DNA of 64,000 nucleotides, taken from assembly GCA_030533445.1 (NCBI GenBank), contig CM060069.1, positions 1,333,756 through 1,397,755 of the forward strand, given 5' to 3'. The notes under the pieces are model-generated. The model had not been told where the DNA came from. It did not search any database and was given only the letters and a program-made list of their open reading frames with translations. The stretch is from Cyprinodon diabolis (Eukaryota > Chordata > Actinopteri > Cyprinodontiformes > Cyprinodontidae). Position numbers and translations under genes: made by a program. This document shows positions 54,785 to 64,000 of the stretch, piece by piece (position 1 is the first letter of the stretch; each line of letters begins with the position of its first letter).

Positions 54785-55145
54785 CCTCAGACAGGAATAA
54801 ACACCTAAAACCAGTCATTAAAAATAGGCAGCAAGCATCAATGAAAACATCTAGAATCTATTTCTACCTCCACCCTCAGATGAGCGGCAACCATCAGAGC
54901 AGGAAGAACTCAGAGCCTCAGGCCACATTTACTGGCTGCTGGAAGCCGCCCAGCCTGCTGCAACAGCCTGCAAGGCTCCCCCCCCTCCCTCCCAAATACG
55001 GAACTTTATCAGACCTGCAGTTTCAGAACAGCTAACCCCCCCCCCCCCGGTGGGGGCTCTTTAAACCCACGCAGGGATCGGTCCGTGGGCCTCCTCAGGT
55101 GGGTCTGCCTGAACTTCGCTAAAGTTTGCCGCTATGGCTGTCTGC

Positions 55146-55153
55146 TGACGTCA
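55146..55153. promoter_or_regulatory. CRE palindrome TGACGTCA
   Basis: Perfect CREB/ATF site inside the CpG-rich stretch. Confidence 0.6.
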
Positions 55154-55436
55154 CGCAGCCTGGAAACTTTTTCAAAGTTAGAAAGTGCCCCCCACCGCCC
55201 CTCTGACCTGCGGTCCTTCGACGGCTCTTCGATCGATGAAACCCAGAAAGATGAGTTTTTATCTCCGCGGCGGAATAAAGTTTGTAACCGGAGGAAAAGC
55301 TTCTCTCTATCCGCTCCTCTCCGCTCCTCTCCGGGCTGCAGCTGTGACTCCTCCCCGCCTGGCTGCGCAGAGGGCGGCCTTAGTTCCTGATCCGGGTCTG
55401 GGGGGGGGGGGGGCATGAACTGAATGCAGCGACTAG

Positions 55437-55444
55437 TGACGTCA
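55437..55444. promoter_or_regulatory. CRE palindrome TGACGTCA
   Basis: Second perfect CREB/ATF site, 291 bp from the first. Confidence 0.6.
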
Positions 55445-55784
55445 TCTGACGCTCATTTTCACACTAATTACAGGTGATGACGGTGAGGCGCGAGCAGCTG
55501 CAGCAGGAGCATCAGGTCCAGAACCAGACCCTAAACCAGAACCTGAACCTGAACCAGAACCAGACCTGCTGAGTTCACAGCTGAGTTTCTGCCTCCTGTC
55601 CATCAGCAGGAAAACCTTCTCCTCCTCCTCTGAGCAGGAGGAGGAGGAGAAGCAGAAGGCTGGTAGCTCTGCTCAACCTCCTTGCAGTTTACTGACACCT
55701 AAAGTTCCTCATCATCATCATCATCAGTAGTCTAACTGTTAAAAAAAAGAAGGGGGGGGTCCTCGTCTCAGAGGATATATATAT

Positions 55785-56924
55785 AAAAAAAAAACTGTTT
55801 TCTCACCCCTGGTGGGGTGGTATGTGTCATCCTCAAGCTCGGGTCCTCTACCAGAGGCCTGGGAGTTTGAGGGTTCTGCGCAGTATCTTAGCTGTTCCTA
55901 GGACTGCACTCTTCTGGACAGAGACCTCTGATGTTTTACCTGGGATCTGCTGTAGCCACTCTCCCAGTTTGGGGGTCACAGCCCCCAGTGCTCCAATTAC
56001 CACTGGCACCACTGCTGCTCTTACTTTCCACATCTTTTCTAGCTCCTCTTTCAGCCCTTGGTATTTCTCAAGCTTCTCGTGTTCTTTCTTCTTGATGTTG
56101 CTGTCGCTTGGGATTGCCACATCTATCACTACTGCCTTCTTCTGCTGTTTGTCGATCAACACGATGTCTGGTTGGTTAGCCATCACCTGTTTGTCAGTCT
56201 GGATCTTGAAGTCCCATAGGATCTTAGCTCGGTCATTCTCAACTACCTTAGGAGGTGTCTTCCATTTTGACCTTGGGACTTCCAGCCCATACTCATGGCA
56301 GATGTTCCTGTACACTATGACAGCTACCTGGTTGTGGCGTTCCATGTATGCACTTCCTGCCTGCATTTTACACCCTGCTGTTATGTGCTGTATTGTTTCA
56401 GAGGCATCTTTGCACAGTCTGCATCGGGGGTCCTGCCCGGTGTGGTAGACCCTGGCCTCTATTGATCTTGTACTGAGTGCCTGTTCTTGTGCTGCCATGA
56501 TTAGTGCCTCTGTGCTGTCCTTCAGTCCAGCCTTTTCCAGCCACTGGTAGGATTTTTTTGATATCAGCCACTTCTTCTATTTGTCTGTGGTATACGCCGT
56601 GCAGCGGCTTGTCCCTCCATGATGGTTCTCCTTCCTCTTTCTTGTCCTCGCTTTCGGTTTTCTCCTGCCTGAGGTATTCACCAAGCCATTTGTCTTTGGG
56701 GGGCATCTTTCTGATGTACTCCTGGGTCGTAGTTATTTCATCCTGGACAGTGGTCTTGACACTCACTAGCCCTTGGCCTCCCTCGCTACGCTTGGTATAC
56801 AGTCTCAGGGTGCTGGATTTGGGGTGGAACCCTCCATGCATTGTGAGGAGCTTTCTTGTCTTGATGTCAGTGGCCTCTATCTCCTCCTTTGGCCAGTTTA
56901 TTATACCAGCAGGGTATCTGATGA

Positions 56925-56926
<2 letters not shown>
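55785..56926 (-). mobile_element. RLE-type non-LTR retrotransposon, 5'-truncated copy 1
   Basis: 3' portion of a retrotransposon whose C-terminus carries a restriction-like endonuclease (R2/R4/HERO/NeSL group; exact clade not decided). It starts at RYPAGIINWPKEEIEATDIK directly against an (AT)n array (56927-56995) and ends in a T-run/A-run tail next to a short (AT)5 tract (55775-55784). Near identical in inverse to copy 2 at 59.25-60.37 kb. Confidence 0.8.
55848..56498 (-). pseudogene. Retrotransposon C-terminal frame: CCHC knuckle and restriction-like endonuclease (copy 1)
   Basis: Frame of 216 codons. A zinc knuckle CRLCKDASETIQHITAGC (C-x2-C-x8-H-x4-C) is followed by QPDIVLIDKQQKKAVVIDVA, where PD-x14-D fits the active site of restriction-like endonucleases of site-specific non-LTR elements. 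It ends RRTLKLPGLW*. The preceding frame (56925-56499), with ATDIKTRKLLTMHGGFHPKS, is offset by one base at an A7 run (56552-56558). No reverse transcriptase remains in this copy. Confidence 0.75.

Positions 56927-56995
<69 letters not shown>
56927..56995. repeat. (AT)n microsatellite
   Basis: About 31 AT units. It separates the 5' end of retrotransposon copy 1 (minus) from a plus-oriented 3' fragment. Confidence 0.95.
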
Positions 56996-57082
56996 GTAGT
57001 AATTGGAGCACTGGGGGCTGTGACCCCCAAACTGGGAGAGTGGCTATAGCAGATCCCAGGTAAGACATCAGAGGTCTCTGTC
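56996..57082 (+). mobile_element. Small 3' fragment of the same RLE retrotransposon
   Basis: Encodes the VIGALGAVTPKLGEWL segment of the retrotransposon C-terminus in plus orientation, head-to-head with copy 1 across the (AT)n tract. It ends abruptly after GAGGTCTCTGTC at the junction with the Tc1-like element. Confidence 0.8.
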
Positions 57083-57874
57083 TGTTGGATTTAGGTCAGG
57101 CCGGGCATTGTCGTGCAGCAGGAGGAACCCAGGACCCACTGCACCAGCATAGGGTCTGACAATGGGTGCCAGGATTTCATCCCGATACCTAATGGCAGTC
57201 AGGGTTGTGTTGTCTAGCCTGTATAGGTCTGTGTGTCCCTCCATGGATATGCCTGCCCAGACCATCACTGACCCCCCACCAAACCGGTCATGCTGAACGA
57301 TGTTACAGGCAGCAGAACGTTCTCCACGGCTTCTCCAGACCCTTTCACGTCTGTCCCATGTGCTCAGGGTGAACCTGCTCTCATCTGTGAAAAGCACAGG
57401 GCGCCAGTGGCCAACTTGCCAATTCGAGTGTTCTGTGGCAAATGCCAATCGAGCTCCACGGTGCCGGGCAGTGAGCACAGGGCCCACTAGAGGACGTCGG
57501 GCCCTTAGGCCAATCCGTTGAAGTCTGTTTCTGATTGTTTGGTCAGAGACATTCACACCAGTGGCCTGCTGTAGGTCATTTTGTAGGGCTCTGGCAGTGC
57601 TCCTCCTGCTTCTCCTTGCACAAAGGAGCAGATAGCGGTCCTGCTAATGGGTTGTAGACCTTCTACGGCCCTGTCCAGCCCTCCTGGAGTAACTGCCTGT
57701 CTCCTGGAATCTCCTCCATGCTCTTGAGATTGTGCTGGGAGACTCAGCAAACCTTCTGGCAATGGCACGTATTGATGTGCCATCCTGGAGGAGTTGGACT
57801 GCCTGTGCAACCTCTGTAGGGTCCAGGTAGCGCCTCATGCTAACAGTAGTGACAGTGACCCTAGCCAAATGCAA
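57068..57874 (-). pseudogene. Tc1-like transposase, broken
   Basis: N-terminus in one frame (57874-57644): MRRYLDPTEVAQAVQLLQDG, SIRAIARRFAESPSTISRAW (helix-turn-helix). The second frame (57556-57068): [20 protein letters not shown], first catalytic D in LFTDESRF, second D in HDNARP. Directly after HDNARP it jumps to DLNP, removing the block that normally separates them, and the glutamate after DLNPIE is lost. Dead by at least one frameshift and this deletion. Confidence 0.8.
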
Positions 57875-58123
57875 AACTGGTGAAAAAGAGTCAGAAAAGA
57901 TGAGGAGGGGAAAAAATGTCAGTGGCCTCCACCTGTAAAACCTTTCCTGTTTGATGGTCGTCTCATTGTTGCTCCTCTAGTTCACCTGTTGTTCATTTCA
58001 TTAACACCAAAGCAGCTGAAACTGATTACCACCCCTCTCTGCTACTGACCTGACCAAATCAATATCCCACAAGTTTAATTAACTTGATGCTATACTCTGA
58101 TTACAAAGTGTTCCTTTAATTTC

Positions 58124-58124
<1 letters not shown>
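57083..58124 (-). mobile_element. Truncated Tc1-like element, copy C
   Basis: The right end in inverse reads AATTAAAGGAACACTTTGTA, the usual subterminal repeat of a common fish Tc1-like family, but the outermost bases are replaced by (AT)n. The left (3') end of the element is missing, cut at the junction with the retrotransposon fragment. Confidence 0.8.

Positions 58125-58126
<2 letters not shown>

Positions 58127-58177
<51 letters not shown>
58127..58177. repeat. (AT)n microsatellite
   Basis: About 25 AT units between the Tc1-like element and the 5' end of retrotransposon copy 2. Confidence 0.95.
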
Positions 58178-58181
<4 letters not shown>

Positions 58182-58201
58182 GATGGACTAGAGCAGAAAA
58201 C

Positions 58202-58783
58202 TTGGAACTGATGAAATGCTACTATACAAGCGTCCCCAGTGAGAGCGGTTACATGCAGAGACTATGGGAGTTATGGCAGCTCCAACAACCATCATCATCA
58301 TTGACAAAGAAACAACTACTAACTGAGTGTTCTAACATCCGCAAACGGCAGCTCCTATCACAGCTAGAAATTGATGAGGTACAACTGACATGCTGCGGCA
58401 AGGGGGAGTCAGGACAACAGGTCAGTAGGGAGATATCATCATCCCAACACACAGAGATTGGGTCCCCAGCCCAACCAACAACAAGCCCACTAAACGTAAG
58501 GGCAGCTGACCTACGACAGCAGATCATAACCAAACTGGATCCCCTAGTACGACGACCAAGACTGCCAAGGCTAAGTGACAGAGTACCCTCTGAAAGTCTT
58601 CTAGAAGATGTAAATGCAGCACTACATACTATCCCTACTAAAGACATAACTGAGACCAACGAGCTGACCTACGCCACAGCTACAGTGATCCTAGAGATGC
58701 TTGGCTATAAGATAAACACCACAGGCCACAAAGCAGAGCCCCCATGGAGGAGAAGGCTGGAAGCCAAGATCAAGGCAACATGA
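58202..58783 (+). pseudogene. Retrotransposon N-terminal region frame
   Basis: 194 codons starting MKCYYTSVPSESGYMQRLWE region and containing LTECSNIRKRQLLSQLEIDE. It continues after a stop at 58781-58783 through KYKKLSIPEALETGKQRLAA to a second stop near 59030, so it is interrupted. Function of this region in the family: probably nucleic-acid binding; not shown here. Confidence 0.6.
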
Positions 58784-59234
58784 AGAGAGGTTAGTCAGCT
58801 CTCAGACCTGCAGAAAGGTGTAGGGAAAAGGTTACCTAAGTACAAGAAGCTGTCGATTCCTGAGGCTCTAGAAACTGGCAAACAAAGACTCGCCGCCCTG
58901 GCCACCCGCCTAAAGAGATACAAGGAAGAAGCAGAAGCCAGGAGAATAAACCAGGTGTTCTCCACCAACCCATCCAAAGTGTACTCACAGTGGCAGGGTA
59001 ATTCAAGATCAGATCCACCCAGGGCTTAGACTGAACAGTACTGGAGAAACATATGGGAGAAGGAGGCATCCCACAACACCAATGCTCAGTGGCTAGGAGA
59101 TCTAAGAACAGATCACAGCAATCTCCCAGAACAAGAACCAGTAACCATTACAACGGCAGATGTCCAAGAAAGAGCGGCAGGTATAAAGAGCTGGACAGCA
59201 CCAGGGCCTGACAAAACAAAACAAGATCCAAGCC

Positions 59235-60333
59235 ATGAACACATATGCCCTGCCAGTCATCAGATACCCCGCTGGTATAGTAAACTGGCCAAAGGAGGAG
59301 ATAGAGGCCACTGACATCAAGACAAGAAAGCTCCTCACAATGCATGGAGGATTTCACCCAAAATCCAGCACCCTGAGACTGTATACCAAGCGTAGCGAGG
59401 GATGCCGAGGGCTAGTGAGTGTCAAGACCACTGTCCAGGATGAAACGACTAAGATCCAGGAGTATATCAGGAAGATGGCCCCCAAAGACAAATGGCTTGG
59501 TGAATACCTCAGGCAGGAGAAAACCGAAAGCGAGGACAAGAAAGAGGAAGGAGAACCATCATGGAGGGACAAGCCGCTGCACGGCGTATACCACAGACAG
59601 ATAGAAGAAGTGGCTGATATCAAAAAAATCCTACCAGTGGCTGGAAAAGGCTGGACTGAAGGACAGCACAGAGGCACTAATCATGGCAGCACAAGAACAG
59701 GCACTCAGTACAAGATCAATAGAGGCCAGGGTCTACCACACCAGACAGGACCCCCGATGCAGACTGTGCAAAGATGCCTCTGAAACAATACAGCACATAA
59801 CAGCAGGGTGTAAAATGCAGGCAGGAAGTGCATACATGGAACGCCACAACCAGGTAGCTGTCATAGTGTACAGGAACATCTGCCATGAGTATGGGCTGGA
59901 AGTCCCAAGGTCAAAATGGAAGACACCTCCTAAGGTAGTTGAGAATGACCGAGCTAAGATCCTATGGGACTTCAAGATCCAGACTGACAAACAGGTGATG
60001 GCTAACCAACCAGACATCGTGTTGATCGACAAACAGCAGAAGAAGGCAGTAGTGATAGATGTGGCAATCCCAAGCGACAGCAACATCAAGAAGAAAGAAC
60101 ACGAGAAGCTTGAGAAATACCAAGGGCTGAAAGAGGAGCTAGAAAAGATGTGGAAAGTAAGAGCAGCAGTGGTGCCAGTGGTAATTGGAGCACTGGGGGC
60201 TGTGACCCCCAAACTGGGAGAGTGGCTACAGCAGATTCCAGGTAAAACATCAGAGGTCTCTGTCCAGAAGAGCGCAGTCCTAGGAACAGCTAAGATACTG
60301 CGCAGAACCCTCAAACTCCCAGGCCTCTGGTAG
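59235..60333 (+). pseudogene. Retrotransposon C-terminal region with CCHC and RLE (copy 2)
   Basis: The upstream frame 59235-59783 (NTYALPVIRYPAGIVNWPKE to the A7 run) and the frame 59683-60333 carry the same knuckle and PD-x14-D endonuclease as copy 1, with a G-to-R change at HTRQDPRC. The join between the frames needs a one-base shift at CAAAAAAATC (A7, 59622-59628), the same place as in copy 1. Confidence 0.75.
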
Positions 60334-60385
60334 AGGACCCGAGCTTGAGGATGACACATACCACCCCACGAGAAAACAATTTATT

Positions 60386-61083
60386 AGGGATGCACGATAT
60401 AATCGTCCCCCTATCGGTATCGGCCTGAAAACTGAATATCGGACATCGGCCACCCCACCGATATTTAACCCGATATTTGATCAGCTTCTGAGTTTCTAAA
60501 GTCTAAAAGTAAAAATAAAATCCTACTTCTTCTTCTGCCTCAAAAACTTTTTTTTTACAGACTTAAAAACTTCTAAAGACGAGGGAAAAAATATTAATAC
60601 ATTAAAATATCCCAATATCTTCATATGCTGATATATTGCCATTTAAAAACACCATATCAATCTCTTTTACTAATGAAATATTGCTATATGTCATCGTTAT
60701 GCTACGAAACACCCTCAAAAATTCACGAAATTTTGCCATATTTTTATATGTTGATATATTGACGCGGTATCGATCTATTTTACTAACAAAATCTCACAAG
60801 AATTTGCAAAATATCACGAGAGTTTGTAACAGAACGATGAAATATTGAAAGTAAAATAGATCGATACCGCGCTTTTAAAAATCAATTTGATATCAGCATA
60901 TGAAAATATATTTGAGTATATTATTTTTCAAAGTGTCAGAAATGGATAACAAAACTGCTATTTTCAATGACTACTTATTTTTGTCCAGCTTTAACATTGG
61001 TATCGATATCGGTTATCGGCTACATGAGTTTTAAAATATCGGCATATCGGATATCGGCCAAAATCCCAATATCGTGCATCCCT
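60386..61083. mobile_element. hAT-like MITE with AGGGATGCACGATA termini
   Basis: 698 bp. The left end AGGGATGCACGATATAATCG is the inverse of the right end (61064-61083, ...ATATCGTGCATCCCT). TATCGGY motifs are dense near both ends. Flanks AATTTATT and AATGTATA agree in 6 of 8 bases, fitting an 8-bp target duplication. Inserted at the 3' end of retrotransposon copy 2. Confidence 0.75.
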
Positions 61084-61084
61084 A

Positions 61085-61087
<3 letters not shown>

Positions 61088-61167
<80 letters not shown>
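61088..61167. repeat. (AT)n microsatellite
   Basis: 40 AT units between the MITE and the next Tc1-like element. Confidence 0.95.
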
Positions 61168-61170
<3 letters not shown>

Positions 61171-62783
61171 TACCGTTCAAAAGTTTGGGGTCCCCCAAAC
61201 AAGTTTGTGTTTTCCTGAAAAGTCCCACTTATTCACCACCATACGTTGTGAAATGAATAGAAAATACAGTCAAGACATTGACAAGGTTAGAAATAATGAT
61301 TTGTATTTTAAATAAGATTTTTTTTACATCAAACTTTGTTTCATCAAAGAATCCTCCATTTGCAGCAATTCCAGCATTGCAGACCTTTGGCATTCTAGCT
61401 GTTAATTTGTTGAGGTAATCTTGAGAAATTGCACCCCACGCTTCCAGAAGCAGCTCCCACAAGTTGGATTGGTTGGATGGGCACTTCCTGCGTTCCATAT
61501 GGTCAAGCTGCTCCCACAACAGCTCAGTGGGGTTCAGATCTGGTGACTGCGCTGGCCACTCCATTACCGATAGAATACCAGCTGCCTGCTTCTGCTCTAA
61601 ATAGTTCTGCACAATTTGGAGGTGTGTTTAGGGTCATTGTCCTATTGTAGGATGAAATTGGCTCCAATCCAGCGCTGTCCACTGGGTATGGCATGGCGTT
61701 GCAAAATGGAGTGATAGCCTTCCTTATTCAGAATCCCTTTTACCCTGTACAAATCTCCCACCTTACCAGCACCAAAGCAACCCCAGAGCATCACATTACC
61801 TCCACCATGCTTAACAGATGGCGTCAGGCATTCTTCCAGCATCTTTTCATTTGTTCTGCGTCTCCCAAACGTTCTTCTTTGTGATCCAAACACCTCAAAC
61901 TTGGATTCATCCGTCCCCAACACTTTTTTCCAGTCTTCCTCTGTCCAATGTCTGTGTTCTTTTCTTAATCTTAACCTTTTTCTTTTATTGGCCAGTCTCA
62001 GATATGGCTTTTTCTTTGCCCCTCTGCCCTGAAGCCCAGAATCCTGCAGCCGCCTCTTCACTGTAGATGCTGTCACTGGTGTTCTGCGGGTTCTATTTAA
62101 TGAAGATGCCAGTTGGGGACCTGTGAGGCGTCTGTTTCTCAAACTAGAGACTCTAATGTACTTATCTTCTTGCTCAGTTGTGCAACGCGGCCTCCCACTT
62201 CTTTTTCTACTCTAGTTAGAGCCTGTTTGTGCTGTCCTCTGAAGGGAGTAGTACACACCGTTGTAGGAAATCTTCAATTTCTTACAAATTTCTCGCATGG
62301 AATAGCCTTCATTTCTAAGAACCAGAATAGACTGTGGAGTTTCAGATGAAAGTTCTCTTTTTCTGGCCATTTTGAGCATTTAATTGACCCCACACATGTG
62401 ATGCTCCAGAAACTCAATCTGCTCAAAGGAAGGTCAGTTTTTGTAGCTTCTGTAACGAGCTAAACTGTTTTCAGATGTGTGAACATGATTGCACAAGGGT
62501 TTTCTAACCATCAATTAGCCTTCTGAGCCAATGAGCAAACACATTGTACCATTAGAACACTGGAGTGATAGTTGCTGGAAATGGGCCTCTATACACCTAT
62601 GTAGATATTGCACCAAAAACCAGACATTTGCAGCTAGAATAGTCATTTACCACATTAGCAATGTATAGAGTGTATTTCTTTAAAGTTAAGACTAGTTTAA
62701 AGTTATCTTCATTGAAAGGTACAGTGCTTTTCCTTCAAAAATAAGGACATTTCAATGTGACCCCAAGCTTTTGAACAGTAGTG
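61168..62783 (-). mobile_element. Full-length but inactive Tc1-like transposon
   Basis: The left end CACTACCGTTCAAAAGTTTG matches the inverse of the right end, CACTACTGTTCAAAAGCTTG. The left end abuts the (AT)n tract. The transposase lies between on the minus strand and is inactivated (separate entry). Confidence 0.85.
61229..62370 (-). pseudogene. Tc1-like transposase with nonsense and frameshift mutations
   Basis: The start at 62370 reads MARKRELSSETPQSILVLRN (first helix-turn-helix), with an early stop after RTAQTGSN. A good frame then runs 62142-61642: NRRLTGPQLASSLNRTRRTP, first D in LGTDESKF, KHGGGNVMLWGCFGAGKVGD. A TAG replaces the second Q before DNDPKHTS, and a one-base deletion follows. 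The rest (61612-61229) carries SPDLNPTELLWEQLD, with E in NPTE. All three acidic residues are recognisable, but the gene is dead. Confidence 0.85.
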
Positions 62784-63981
62784 CATATATTCTATTATAT
62801 TAAATATTTACTAAGCCCCTGTAATAATCTACTGAAACCTACAATGATAATATTTAACATCAGTGTGCTTAATATTTGTAAAATCATCATTTATACATGG
62901 GGAGGTGGCTGTTTCCTTCCCCTATTCTTACATTTCTGGTTCTGTAATACATGAATACGACATTATGTGTCAGCAGTTATAAAAACCAGCTATGATCTCA
63001 GCGTTTTTATAATGAACTTAGTATTTTAAAATATCTAATATATGCACGCAAGTTCTTCAATCACAAGCAAACTTTACAGAATTTGTTCAGTTTGTAAAAC
63101 ATTTTGTCTCTTCAACAGTAGAAACTTTCAAGACCTGTTATCTCTTTAGAACTCATTATTAATTATTAGCAAGTTTTTGGGTTATACTTCTTTAACCTAC
63201 AGTTTTACTCTATATGTATATTAGTATACACACCAGTTCCCTTTGTTAGATTTGTATTTTCACTGAATGGTCTGAAATAATGTATTCATCCACTCATTCA
63301 TTCATCTACCAAAAAAACTCCATGTATTTGTTTCTCAAACGTAGTTCTTTACAATCAGGACAAAATTACACAGATATAAATCACAAAATGTTGATGCAAG
63401 AGTTTTGATGGAAACTAAAAGATCCAAATTCCCTAAATGTGGCTTCAGTTCATCTGGTTCCCTGTTATCCAGATTAGAACTTAAGTTTCCTCTTTTACAC
63501 GACCTTAGAGCGGGAACCCCCTAACTATATATACTATGTTCTATCAAACTGGCCCTATAGTCACTCTATTACAGATGGAGTAATGTAACTAAAGTAATCC
63601 CTCCCTGGGATTATTAAAGTGTTTCTGATCCCTGGTTGATGGGACAGGTGTTGTGAATAAAACGGTGTCCAGCTTGAAAGAGCTCCTGTGTGTCTCTGAA
63701 TGTGAGCATTGATGACTGAAAGACATCTGCCTCCATTTATCTGGTTACTACAGTTTGTTGAATTCATGTTAATGTGGATTTAATTGGGTCACGATACGAT
63801 ATTATCACTATATTGCTATATCACCATATATTGCAATATTTCTCCTGCTATTAAAATTAAATGTATGGATAAAAAAGCAACGTCTGTATATATTGATCAG
63901 ATCATATTGATCTTTCTGTTAATTTGGGGTCCATGTTGTTGGGGTTTATAGTGCTGCGCTGAACAGCTAAAGAGCTCCACA
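62784..63981. other. AT-rich sequence, nothing recognised
   Basis: No gene or clear repeat recognised up to the window end. Confidence 0.5.
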
Positions 63982-63995
63982 GCACCATCTGCTGG
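63982..63995 (-). promoter_or_regulatory. CTCF-like motif (weak call)
   Basis: The minus strand reads CCAGCAGATGGTGC, 13 of 14 positions matching the core CCASYAGRKGGCRS as I recall it. It could equally be part of a dispersed repeat ending at the window edge. Confidence 0.3.
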
Positions 63996-64000
63996 TGGTG

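Larger units (their letters stand above)
55060..55500. promoter_or_regulatory. CpG-rich candidate promoter with two perfect CREs
   Basis: The only CpG-dense stretch of the window. TGACGTCA occurs at 55146-55153 and 55437-55444. On the minus strand a possible 5'UTR exon would end at 55208 (GACCGCAG followed by donor GTCAGA), which could splice to the tln1 exon at 24702. On the plus strand CTCAG followed by GTGGGT at 55096-55101 is a possible donor, so the promoter might be bidirectional. No TATA box noted. Assignment to tln1 is inference. Confidence 0.35.
58178..60385 (+). mobile_element. RLE-type non-LTR retrotransposon, copy 2 with reverse transcriptase deleted
   Basis: Begins against (AT)n with RWTRAENLELMKCYYTS, keeps an N-terminal region, then TADVQERAAGIKSWTAPGPD (the usual entry to the reverse transcriptase), and joins directly to QAMNTYALPVIRYPAGIVNW, the segment after it. 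The whole reverse transcriptase is therefore missing. The 3' tail CACATACCACCCCAC matches copy 1. A hAT-like MITE and an (AT)n tract follow. Confidence 0.8.

Noticed and set aside
55822..56448. 208-codon plus frame opposite the retrotransposon endonuclease
   Set aside because: Antisense shadow of the RLE frame; the same shadow occurs opposite copy 2 at 59733-60359.
1..64000. tRNA, rRNA or snoRNA genes
   Set aside because: Looked for tRNA B-box-like GGTTCRANTCC and rRNA-like segments by eye and saw none convincing; a tRNAscan/Infernal run would decide.

Overview
The window is nuclear DNA of a ray-finned (teleost) fish. Evidence: genes are split by GT-AG introns; Tc1/mariner-like, hAT-like and TTAA-target DNA transposons and a restriction-like-endonuclease (RLE) retrotransposon of fish type are present; one protein-coding gene is recognisable and closely matches vertebrate talin-1. 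The species cannot be named from the sequence.

The gene is tln1, on the minus strand. I traced 21 coding exons from the start codon at 24669 down to 1505. They join in frame to residues 1-956 of about 2540: the FERM head (F0-F3), the calpain-sensitive linker, rod bundles R1-R3 and the start of R4. The remaining exons lie left of base 1. Numbering matches mammalian talin-1 as I remember it at every functional residue checked (L325, W359, S425, the Q433/Q434 calpain site, and T809/T833/T867/T901 of R3). A non-coding 5' exon must lie upstream of 24702. A CpG-rich stretch with two perfect CRE sites at 55.06-55.50 kb is a candidate promoter, which would make intron 1 about 30 kb, but this is unproven.

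Layout: 1-1.2 kb, Tc1-like transposon cut by the window edge. 1.5-24.7 kb, tln1 coding exons, with a 2-kb hAT-like element at 3.1-5.1 kb, a hAT MITE at 6.8-7.2 kb and large intronic tandem arrays at 8.0-11.2, 13.0-14.3, 17.3-18.9 and 21.8-23.0 kb. 25.7-49.5 kb, almost gene-free and dominated by arrays (25.7-29.5, 30.3-30.7, 31.9-37.2, 38.1-40.4, 44.4-45.1, 48.5-49.5 kb) with scattered MITEs and decayed Tc1-like elements. 53.0-54.0 kb, a fold-back element with TTAA target duplication. 55.1-55.5 kb, CpG-rich. 55.8-60.4 kb, two inverted copies of an RLE retrotransposon around a broken Tc1-like element, with (AT)n arrays at the junctions. 60.4-62.8 kb, a hAT-like MITE and another dead Tc1-like element. 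62.8-64 kb, nothing recognised.

By my boundaries, tandem arrays occupy about 20.7 kb, roughly a third of the window. Three tln1 introns are about 90% or more array. All the longest open reading frames are array artefacts. I found no novel multi-gene system. The observations most worth following are the array-built introns, the retrotransposon copies abutting (AT)n tracts, and the 11-bp array that repeats a CAGGTR motif about once per helical turn.
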